The position numbers and the translations under genes were made by a program. A stretch of 6,397 nucleotides of DNA from Thermoprotei archaeon (GTDB lineage: Archaea > Thermoproteota > Thermoprotei_A > Sulfolobales > Ignisphaeraceae), in assembly GCA_003661905.1 (NCBI GenBank), contig QMXA01000063.1, forward strand, positions 1-6,397. Direction: 5' to 3'. The notes beneath the pieces are model-generated. The model was not told where the DNA came from. It saw only the letters and a list, made by a program, of their open reading frames with translations, and searched no databases. Position 1 is the first letter of the stretch. The number at the start of each line of letters is the position of its first letter. Positions 1 through 5,364 of this stretch are shown piece after piece.

Positions 1-1
1 C

Positions 2-169
2 CATATTATGAGTGAAGTTGAGAGAGTATGCAATAGAATAGCAATAATAAATGAAGGTAGAATAATAGAGATGGGCTATGTTGATGAACTTAAACAAAAA
101 TATGGAGTATCTGATTTAGAAGAACTATTTGTAAAGGTGATTGGAAGTGGTGCTATTACCATTAGTTGA
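2..169 (+). CDS. ABC transporter ATP-binding protein, C-terminal end (partial)
   Basis: Only the last 55 codons of this gene are present; the rest lies left of the window. The visible part begins with HIMSEVERVCNRIAIINEGR, the usual end of an ABC ATPase: the His (codon 2-4) is the probable H-loop/switch histidine of the 'sTH.m.EvE..c.ria.i..G' block, and the following GYVDELKQKYG and DLEELFVKVIG segments match the short C-terminal tail of export-type (NatA/CcmA-like) ATPases. It would be the cytoplasmic energising subunit for the permease that follows. The TGA stop at 167-169 lies inside the next gene, so the two are translationally coupled. Walker A, Walker B and signature motifs cannot be checked. 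The substrate is unknown. Confidence 0.88.
   Translation, partial: HIMSEVERVCNRIAIINEGRIIEMGYVDELKQKYGVSDLEELFVKVIGSGAITIS
136..141 (+). promoter_or_regulatory. Ribosome binding site of the ABC permease
   Basis: GGTGAT at 136-141 is a perfect match to the archaeal anti-Shine-Dalgarno end of 16S rRNA. It overlaps the most upstream possible start (TTG 141), which is therefore unlikely. It lies 6 bases (counted from GGTGA) before GTG 147 and 9 before GTG 150, so one of these is the likelier start. It sits inside the end of the upstream ATPase gene. Confidence 0.6.
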
Positions 170-1505
170 GAAGGAAGTCAAAGATCTACTTAGAGACCCA
201 CGAATATTAATACCATTCATAATCTCAGCTCTCATAATGCCTGTCATGGCAGTTGTTATTGGTCATTTCATGGCTCAGGAAGTAGCTGTGGGATTAGAGC
301 CTATAAATTTAGGTATAGTAGACTTTGATCAATCAAATATCAGTAAATCCATAATTTCATTATTTATGAGCAGCGAAATGAGAAATTGGGGAGTCAATAC
401 TGAATTATTAGAGCTAAGTACTTTAGAGCCAAAGAATATAAGGGAAATCATTAGATCCGATCAAGATCTCGAAGCACTAATTATAATACCTAGAGGATTT
501 GGTAAGAATGTTACTAACATTAAGCAAACTTACATAGTAGCTATACCAATAGTGAGAAGTATTGGATTTACGGGTATGGGAGTTGCAAGTAAGGCTGAAA
601 GAGTTATAGGTATAATAAAAGAGATAGTGATAAAGTATATCTCAAATAAACTAGGTATAGAGCCTGAAGTCATAGAAACTCCCCTTTCTACAATCTACAT
701 GACGTACGTAACTGATAAACTACTAATGGGGCCTCCAGGCGTAGTACTTGCAGGAATTTCTATGGCTGCAGTAATGATACCTCTAATAGTTATGGTAATA
801 GCTTTATCAGTAGCTCAAATGAGTGCTACATCGATGGCTGTTGAAAATGAGGAGCGCACTCTTGAAACATTACTTACATTTCCTGTTTCAAGATTCAATA
901 TATTAATGGCAAAACTCCTAGGCTCATTTACTGTAGCAATAATAGGTTCAGCATTCAATTTAGTAGGTCTATATCTCTATATGTTAGTTATGATGAGGTT
1001 TATGGCCTCTGTAAAACCACCAATACCAACTAATCAAGCTCTAGTTAAAGACATTCAAATATCAATACCTATTGATATATCCCCTATGGAATTTCTGATA
1101 ATAGGTATTAGCTTAGTCTTCTCACTATTCTTTCTCTCAGCACTGGGTATAGTTATTGGCGCTCTTAGTAGTGATGTAAGAATCTCAAGTACGTTAATGG
1201 GCCCCCTCTCCATAATCGTCATAATTCCTGCATACATAATTGCGTTTGCTGATGTCGAAAAACTCTCAATACCTGTCCAAGTAATTCTCTTCTCACTCCC
1301 ATTTGCTCAACCTGCTGCACTAATTAAGAAAGCCTTAATGGTTAATCTTAGTATCTTAGATTCAGCATACCTAGGTGCATCACTAGCTTTAACACTTCTA
1401 ATGCTATTAGTTGTTGCTAGGATCTTTACAACAGAGAAAATACTCACACTTCAAAAAGGTATAGAGTTAAGATTTAGAAGAAAGAAGAAAAGGTTTAAGA
1501 CCTAA
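147..1505 (+). CDS. ABC-2 type transporter permease
   Basis: Membrane subunit of an ABC exporter, partner of the ATPase just upstream (23-base overlap). The 452-residue product begins with a cytoplasmic amphipathic stretch (LVEKEVKDLLRDPR) typical of the ABC-2/NatB type. TM1 follows at about 20-42, then a large external domain at about 45-195, then five more membrane segments at about 200-225, 257-283, 312-339, 350-368 and 406-426. Between TM2 and TM3 the motif VENEERTLETLLTFPVSR (232-249) is the classic 'E.E.gTLE.LL..PvsR' coupling helix. The C-terminal tail is very basic (RFRRKKKRFK). GTG 147 was chosen because GGTGAT lies 6 bases before it; TTG 141 and GTG 150 are alternatives in the same frame. 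The ATPase-permease pair and the topology make the family call firm. The substrate (ions, drug, lipid or peptide) cannot be told. Confidence 0.9.
   Translation: MVLLPLVEKEVKDLLRDPRILIPFIISALIMPVMAVVIGHFMAQEVAVGLEPINLGIVDFDQSNISKSIISLFMSSEMRNWGVNTELLELSTLEPKNIREIIRSDQDLEALIIIPRGFGKNVTNIKQTYIVAIPIVRSIGFTGMGVASKAERVIGIIKEIVIKYISNKLGIEPEVIETPLSTIYMTYVTDKLLMGPPGVVLAGISMAAVMIPLIVMVIALSVAQMSATSMAVENEERTLETLLTFPVSRFNILMAKLLGSFTVAIIGSAFNLVGLYLYMLVMMRFMASVKPPIPTNQALVKDIQISIPIDISPMEFLIIGISLVFSLFFLSALGIVIGALSSDVRISSTLMGPLSIIVIIPAYIIAFADVEKLSIPVQVILFSLPFAQPAALIKKALMVNLSILDSAYLGASLALTLLMLLVVARIFTTEKILTLQKGIELRFRRKKKRFKT
1491..1500 (+). promoter_or_regulatory. Candidate BRE/TATA box for the sRNA and amidohydrolase operon
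   Basis: A purine-rich run (GAAGAAAAGG) followed by TTTAAGA at 1494-1500 resembles an archaeal BRE plus TATA box. Transcription would begin about 25 bases downstream, near 1522, roughly 10 bases before the C box of the sRNA. The element lies within the Lys/Arg codons at the end of the permease gene, so base composition alone could produce it. Confidence 0.3.
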
Positions 1506-1532
1506 TACATATGGGATGAGTATAGCTCGAAG

Positions 1533-1588
1533 TCATGATGAACTCTGCCAGCGTCTGAGTAATGATGTAAAGTCCGCTCCCTCTGAAT
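1533..1588 (+). ncRNA. C/D box sRNA (2'-O-methylation guide)
   Basis: The spacer between the permease and the amidohydrolase contains all four boxes of an archaeal C/D sRNA in the right order: C box ATGATGA at 1535-1541, D' box CTGA at 1555-1558, C' box ATGATGT at 1562-1568 (one base off RTGATGA), and D box CTGA at 1583-1586. The two guide regions are 13 bases (1542-1554) and 14 bases (1569-1582), and the D'-C' gap is 3 bases; this is the compact symmetric size typical of hyperthermophilic archaea. Such RNAs assemble with L7Ae, Nop5 and fibrillarin and direct methylation of the target base paired to the fifth guide base before D or D'. The guides are complementary to ACGCTGGCAGAGT (predicted methylated U) and AGGGAGCGGACTTT (predicted methylated A). 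No terminal stem is evident. The exact ends are estimates. The spacer is otherwise non-coding and its local base composition is richer in GC than the genes around it. Confidence 0.85.
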
Positions 1589-1594
1589 AATAAA

Positions 1595-1599
1595 AGGTG
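1595..1599 (+). promoter_or_regulatory. Ribosome binding site of the amidohydrolase gene
   Basis: AGGTG at 1595-1599 lies 7 bases before ATG 1607 and only 1 base before TTG 1601. It therefore favours ATG 1607 as the start. It begins 8 bases after the D box of the sRNA. Confidence 0.6.
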
Positions 1600-1606
1600 T
1601 TTGATC

Positions 1607-2821
1607 ATGTCATTAGTACTTAGGAATTGCAGAGCAGTAGTTACACCAATAACTCCTAAATCAGTCGAAGTATTGGAGAACGTAAATATCAGCATTGATG
1701 GGGATAGCATAGTTAACGTTAGCAGCTCAATTCCAAAATCCCGGACAATAATTGACTGTTCAGAATTTGTAGTTCTTCCAGGTTTTTCTGATTGTCATAC
1801 ACACTTAGTGAGTGCTGTAGCAAGTTCTGAAATTCTTAGAATAGAATGTGATGAAGCCCGTAACTTTATGGAATCTTATAAACGATATATAGCTCATGAA
1901 GGATTTTATCATGCAGCTAAAATTCTATTTCTCAAATCACTAATAGCAGGCACTACTCTTATCTCAATTTATGGAATACCCATAGCGCACATTGATAAGT
2001 TAGTGAAGGAAAAGTTATTGAGAAGTTTCTTTGCTTCTTCAATAAGAGATACACAGTATTTCCATATGTATCAATATTCTAAGGAATTATCAATATTCTT
2101 TACATATTTAGAAAGTGATTGTGAAGATGCAGTTCAAAAATTGAAAGAGTTGAAAAGGAGAGGGTTAAGAATTGCAATACATCTACCTCTCTCTGGAGCT
2201 GAGGTACTTGAATTCAGATCTAAATATGGGTATTTCCCAGTAGAATTCTTAAATAAATTCAGTATTCTAAGTTCCAGCACTTCTTTACTTCATGCAGATT
2301 GGATGACAAGTTGGGAAATGCAATTAATTTCTAGAAATGATACGAGTGTAGTAATATCACCAGTATCAACAGCTATTTATGGGTGTAAAGGATTCATTCC
2401 TATTAATGAGATGATAGAGCAAGGTATATCTGTAGGTCTTGGAACAGATTTAGGATTGGCATGCGGGTTAAACATTATTGAAATGTTTAAAATATTATTC
2501 ATGCTCTATAGACATAGCTATGGAGATCTAAGAATAGGTATAGAAACAGCATTTTACATAGCTACTGCAGGAGGTTATAAAGTTCTAGGTCTAGATGGAG
2601 GGATTATTAAACCTGGATACTTAGCGGATCTAATTTTAGTAAATTCAGACCATTTTGATATTGAAGACACACCCTACTCCTTACTTGCTCTTAAAGACAA
2701 TTCCATAGAAGCTGTTATTGTTGGTGGTAAGATAGTTTATTCCAGAAATCAGAGGCGAGATATATTGAGGATTATTGAAAATGAGAGAAAGTATTTGAGA
2801 CATAAGGTGTTGAGGTCTTGA
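1607..2821 (+). CDS. Amidohydrolase family protein (MTA/SAH deaminase / chlorohydrolase-like)
   Basis: A cytosolic metal-dependent hydrolase or deaminase of the amidohydrolase superfamily, 404 residues, close to the usual 400-450. The N-terminal half of the beta-sandwich (1-58) leads into VVLPGFSDCHTHL, whose HTH supplies His64 and His66. Later probable metal or active-site residues are His192 (AIHLPL), His229 (LLHADW) and Asp281 (GLGTDLG). The C-terminal sandwich contains GGIIKPGYLADLILVN and VIVGGKIVY, typical of the ATZ/TRZ branch. Oddly, the usual HxxE after the third ligand reads HLPL, so the proton-shuttling Glu of deaminases is Leu195, and the normal SHNP-type block reads ISPVS. The reaction may therefore differ from MTA/SAH deamination, or the protein may be inactive. 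ATG 1607 was chosen on ribosome-binding-site spacing; TTG 1601 would add two residues. The stop overlaps the CoA kinase start by 4 bases. The superfamily is certain; the substrate is not known. Confidence 0.88.
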   Translation: MSLVLRNCRAVVTPITPKSVEVLENVNISIDGDSIVNVSSSIPKSRTIIDCSEFVVLPGFSDCHTHLVSAVASSEILRIECDEARNFMESYKRYIAHEGFYHAAKILFLKSLIAGTTLISIYGIPIAHIDKLVKEKLLRSFFASSIRDTQYFHMYQYSKELSIFFTYLESDCEDAVQKLKELKRRGLRIAIHLPLSGAEVLEFRSKYGYFPVEFLNKFSILSSSTSLLHADWMTSWEMQLISRNDTSVVISPVSTAIYGCKGFIPINEMIEQGISVGLGTDLGLACGLNIIEMFKILFMLYRHSYGDLRIGIETAFYIATAGGYKVLGLDGGIIKPGYLADLILVNSDHFDIEDTPYSLLALKDNSIEAVIVGGKIVYSRNQRRDILRIIENERKYLRHKVLRS

Positions 2822-3354
2822 AACTCTACACCCTACCCAAAGATCTTAGGAATACTCTAAGGAACATGCATGAATTAATGGAGAATTCAATAGTTATTGT
2901 AGGTTCGTGTAAAGAAGCAGCTAATAAGATCAAATTAATCATAGGCTCAGCAATTATCTGGGCTATAGGTGATGTTGTTTGTTCAACCTTAATGAAATAT
3001 GGGCCAATGCCCAAGGTATGTGTATTTGATGAAAGAACCTTAAGAGAACCTAGCCATGAACCAATAGATATTAGTAAATTTAGTAAAGTACTAGAGGTTC
3101 TAAATCCTAGAGGGACAATATCAGAAGATACTCTAAACAAGCTGAAGAATATCACTAAAGTTAAGGGTAATGTGGCGGTGAAGGTAGTGGGCGAAGAAGA
3201 CTTAGTAGCTTTAGCGGCATTAATTATGGCCGATATCGATTCCTACATAGTTTATGGCTTGCCTGGAAGAGGTGTTGCATTGATACCTGTAACTAGTAAT
3301 AATAAAGAAGTAGCAAGAAGGCTCTTGAACAGATTTAAAGTAGTGAAAATTTAG
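2818..3354 (+). CDS. GTP-dependent dephospho-CoA kinase (DUF359 family)
   Basis: Probably catalyses the last step of CoA synthesis in archaea, GTP plus dephospho-CoA to CoA, in the cytosol. The 178-residue length is normal for the family (PF04019). In order, the sequence shows GDVV (51-54), VFDERTLR with Asp71, NPRGTIS (96-102), GEEDLVALAAL (125-135) and YGLPGRGVALIPV (146-158), which are the family's characteristic blocks. Small departures from the pattern as I remember it are DERT where a 'DxKT' Lys is common, LAAL for 'LPAI', and YGLP for 'YGQP'. The TTG start at 2818 overlaps the amidohydrolase stop (TTGA), and AAGGTG at 2804-2809 lies 8 bases upstream, so the two genes form a coupled operon. 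It ends 3 bases from the convergent regulator gene. No signal peptide or membrane segment is seen. Confidence 0.88.
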   Translation: MKLYTLPKDLRNTLRNMHELMENSIVIVGSCKEAANKIKLIIGSAIIWAIGDVVCSTLMKYGPMPKVCVFDERTLREPSHEPIDISKFSKVLEVLNPRGTISEDTLNKLKNITKVKGNVAVKVVGEEDLVALAALIMADIDSYIVYGLPGRGVALIPVTSNNKEVARRLLNRFKVVKI

Positions 3355-3357
3355 AAT

Positions 3358-3936
3358 TCATAAAGGGCCTCTATAACACTTCGTAGCAGGGCATCCTAGA
3401 CATTTATATTCATTAAACCTTGAACATATACAGCAGTTAAGGCCGCAAGGCGTTATCTCGCTTTTCCTCTCACTACTAGGAATAAGTCTTAGGCTTACGT
3501 ACTTAGGTATAATGAGCTCAGAAACCATGAAGACTTCGCTACGCCTTATACCCTTTGAAGTCCTTATTGAGCATACGTTATTCATGCTTTCAACAACATT
3601 CATATCCTCAGCTATTAATAATGCTAACATATTATAGCCTCCAATTAATGATGCTAGCAAGATCATTCTGGGACAATTCTTAAACTTCTCCTTAAGTCTT
3701 TGTATTGCTTCAAGATTCTCAGCTTCAATTAATGTTGCTACTAGTAACAAGTTAAGTGCTGAAGGATTTATAAGAGGTTGAATTTTTACAATTCCACTCT
3801 CCATTAGCTTCATTAATTGCTTCTTAACAGCTACATGAGTAATATTGAGCTTAGTTGCTATTTCAGTAAGAGTCTTTCTACCGTCTTCACTAAGCACTTG
3901 TAGTATTTTCTTCTTAGTGTCATCAAGCACTATCAC
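3358..3936 (-). CDS. Lrp/AsnC-type regulator with C-terminal DUF3795-like cysteine cluster
   Basis: Probable DNA-binding, metal- or redox-responsive regulator of the cassette it ends. In the 192-residue product, residues about 5-53 form an AsnC-type winged helix-turn-helix (DDTKKKILQVL, then LTEIATKLNITHVAVKKQL). Residues about 58-145 resemble the Lrp RAM ligand-binding and dimer domain, with GGYNMLALLIAED in the expected strand-turn position. The tail (about 162-192) has seven cysteines, C-x3-C-C-x-C-x7-C-x2-C-x4-C (Cys164, 168, 169, 171, 179, 182, 187); its CGLNCCIC...CLGCP layout is like the Cys motif of DUF3795 proteins and suits Zn, Fe-S or a soft metal. The frame is open further upstream to 4041, but that would overlap the permease by 91 bases. 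GTG 3936 has GGTGA 4 bases before it and follows the permease stop; GTG 3930 is an alternative. The ligand is inferred, not shown. Confidence 0.82.
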   Translation of the reverse strand: MIVLDDTKKKILQVLSEDGRKTLTEIATKLNITHVAVKKQLMKLMESGIVKIQPLINPSALNLLLVATLIEAENLEAIQRLKEKFKNCPRMILLASLIGGYNMLALLIAEDMNVVESMNNVCSIRTSKGIRRSEVFMVSELIIPKYVSLRLIPSSERKSEITPCGLNCCICSRFNEYKCLGCPATKCYRGPL

Positions 3937-3940
3937 TATA

Positions 3941-3945
3941 TCACC
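3941..3945 (-). promoter_or_regulatory. Ribosome binding site of the Lrp-like regulator
   Basis: On the minus strand GGTGA (3945-3941) lies just after the permease stop (3953-3951) and 4 bases before GTG 3936. This sets the regulator start inside the gap after the permease rather than at ATG 4041, and implies a tightly packed operon. Confidence 0.6.
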
Positions 3946-3950
3946 AATTC

Positions 3951-4973
3951 CTAGAATACACCTATACATAGTTGATATATTACCCCAGTTATAAATGCGA
4001 GCAAAATAGCTAAGCATGCATATGTAAGTACCACTCTCCATCCGACAATTCTGCTTACAGCAAGCATTGATGGTATGCTAGTCATTGGAGCTCCGATTAA
4101 GAATGCGAGAATAGCTCCTGGAGCAGCTCCTAAGTCCTTTAAGGCTTTGACAAAAACTACTTCGACTAGTGTTGGTGTATACATGGGCACACCAATAACT
4201 GAACCCAGCAACACTCCCTTAACCCCTGTCATGAACTGTGAGATTATATCTGAGGGGATGTAAGCTTCAACATAGCTAACAATAGCTATGCCTAAGTAGA
4301 ATATAGGCAGTAATGTTTTAGCTAAATAACCCGAGAATTTAAGCCCATTCCAACATCTTTCAAGAAATGGAGGTATTTCAATGCTTATCTGCTTTCTTGA
4401 GGTTTTCAGCCTTTCAATCTTGGATTTTGCAAATAGTTTATTTATAGCCATGCCTATAGCTATAGCACCGAAGAATGATGCTATATATCTCGCTAATGCT
4501 ATTCTCCATGATATTAGCTCGCTTGTCAATAGTATTGCTAATATATTTGATGCAGGAGCCATGAGAAGAAATGTAATCGCAGGTCCAAGACCTGCACCTG
4601 CATAAAGTATTCCAGCAAATATAGGTACCATAACACAAGAACAAACAGCAATGAGAGGTGCTAGTGCAGCTGCTAATATATATGAATACATCTTAGCCTC
4701 GGATAAGTAGGAACTCAAAATACTCCTAGGGATTACCTCAGCTATAAAGCCTGCGATGAGAAAAGCCATAAGTAGAGCTGGCCATGCATGAATAGTGTAG
4801 TCCCACATGTATATAAGTGGAATCATAAATACTCCAAATTCTCTGAGTTCAGAAGGTGTAAGGCGAGGAAAAAGTGGTAAACCACCTATTTTAATGTATA
4901 TAAATAATGATATTGAAAGTAGTGTAAAAATGAATGATACTAAACCTCTAATATGAATTTTCATAAGAACCAC
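3951..4973 (-). CDS. Permease, UPF0718/ArsP-like (PF03773 type), CSC motif
   Basis: A 340-residue polytopic inner-membrane protein. Membrane segments lie at about 10-28, 63-82, 97-120, 128-150, 158-178, 217-236, 251-272, 284-305 and 312-336. The first half has IAVCSCVMVPIFAGIL (Cys111-Ser-Cys113) followed by GPAITFLLMAPASN. The second half repeats the same theme as GVPMYTPTLVEVV and GAILAFLIGAPMTS, an internal duplication typical of the DUF318 permeases. Relatives in the ArsP branch export trivalent organoarsenicals, and the membrane Cys pair is a plausible metal or metalloid site here. A soluble loop (about 180-215, ending ERCWNG) separates the halves. GTG 4973 shares one base with the stop of the redox gene (TAGTG), indicating coupling; ATG 4964 is an alternative, and neither has a clear ribosome binding site. 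The exact substrate is not determined. Confidence 0.85.
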   Translation of the reverse strand: MVLMKIHIRGLVSFIFTLLSISLFIYIKIGGLPLFPRLTPSELREFGVFMIPLIYMWDYTIHAWPALLMAFLIAGFIAEVIPRSILSSYLSEAKMYSYILAAALAPLIAVCSCVMVPIFAGILYAGAGLGPAITFLLMAPASNILAILLTSELISWRIALARYIASFFGAIAIGMAINKLFAKSKIERLKTSRKQISIEIPPFLERCWNGLKFSGYLAKTLLPIFYLGIAIVSYVEAYIPSDIISQFMTGVKGVLLGSVIGVPMYTPTLVEVVFVKALKDLGAAPGAILAFLIGAPMTSIPSMLAVSRIVGWRVVLTYACLAILLAFITGVIYQLCIGVF

Positions 4974-5227
4974 TAATTAGAACTTAATAAGTCTAGAACC
5001 TCCTTCTTTGTAGGTACTCTACCAATTATTTTCAAAACTCCATCAATGGCTATAGCAGGTGTTATCACAATTCCATACTTACTTATTACCTCTCTTGAAG
5101 TAGCACTTCTCTTCTCTACTCTCACATTTATACCTAGATCTTTAACAACCTCCTCAACTATCTTATATGTAGCTCTACATTTAGGACAAGGGGGTTCTGA
5201 ACCTATAATCTCAATAATCTTAACCAT
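4973..5227 (-). CDS. Small thioredoxin-like protein (redox-active disulfide protein 2 type)
   Basis: An 84-residue cytosolic thiol-disulfide protein with a minimal thioredoxin/glutaredoxin fold (Thioredoxin_3 type, like the small archaeal thioredoxin MTH895). The first strand (VKIIEIIGS) leads to CPKC (Cys14 and Cys17), a helix (TYKIVEEVVKDLG), a second strand, then VITPAIAIDG with the cis-proline loop (Thr56-Pro57), and a closing helix (TKKEVLDLL). The length and layout are complete for the family. Genes of this type are often found beside UPF0718/DUF318 permeases, as here, where it is first in a minus-strand operon and its stop overlaps the permease start by one base. It could reduce or deliver a thiol-bound metal(loid) to the permease; that is inference. 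The ATG start has GGTGA 4 bases upstream and a TATA-like element about 40 bases upstream. Confidence 0.9.
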   Translation of the reverse strand: MVKIIEIIGSEPPCPKCRATYKIVEEVVKDLGINVRVEKRSATSREVISKYGIVITPAIAIDGVLKIIGRVPTKKEVLDLLSSN

Positions 5228-5231
5228 AATT

Positions 5232-5276
5232 TCACCACTTGAAAAATGTAATCTAGAGTTATAAGTTTAAAGTTCC
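5232..5276 (-). promoter_or_regulatory. Promoter and ribosome binding site of the redox-permease-regulator operon
   Basis: On the minus strand, GGAACTTTAAACTTATAA (5276-5259) offers a TATA element, CTTTAAAC at 5272-5265, with purines just upstream as a weak BRE. Transcription would begin near 5243, giving a short leader that carries GGTGA (5236-5232) 4 bases before the ATG at 5227. Only this gene of the cassette has its own upstream spacer, so it is the likely promoter for all three. Confidence 0.5.
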
Positions 5277-5315
5277 AATATGTAACTATGAGATAATATC
5301 AATATTTCATTTCAT

Positions 5316-5358
5316 GTTTTAAACCCTATTTTCTCTTAAGTTATCAGAGTTTGGGGAG
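5316..5358 (+). promoter_or_regulatory. Promoter and ribosome binding site of the MoxR gene
   Basis: TTTTAAA at 5317-5323 is a good archaeal TATA box, placing the transcript start near 5345. The leader then contains GGGGAG at 5353-5358, 6 bases before TTG 5365. This spacing supports the TTG start, since no ATG is available near it. The whole 5228-5364 spacer is AT-rich and otherwise shows no gene or RNA that I can recognise. Confidence 0.5.
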
Positions 5359-5364
5359 TAATAC

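Noticed and set aside
1495..1710. Minus-strand open frame of 71 codons.
   Set aside because: It runs across the end of the permease, the C/D sRNA and the start of the amidohydrolase. It has no recognisable domain or ribosome binding site.
2826..3155. Minus-strand open frame of 109 codons.
   Set aside because: It is antisense to the dephospho-CoA kinase gene, whose motifs are clear on the plus strand.
3358..3450. TRASH metal-binding domain in the regulator tail.
   Set aside because: The final C-x3-C pair of the C-x19-22-C-x3-C TRASH pattern is missing; the DUF3795-like pattern fits better.
3937..4041. Longer regulator start at ATG 4041, overlapping the permease by 91 bases.
   Set aside because: The extra residues read as permease antiframe with no helix-turn-helix content, and GGTGA stands directly before GTG 3936.
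4075..4644. Several short open frames on both strands within the permease gene.
   Set aside because: They lie wholly inside a well-supported membrane-protein gene and show only the composition expected of its other frames.
5046..5264. Plus-strand open frame of 72 codons.
   Set aside because: It is antisense to the CPKC redox protein, which has complete family motifs and a ribosome binding site.
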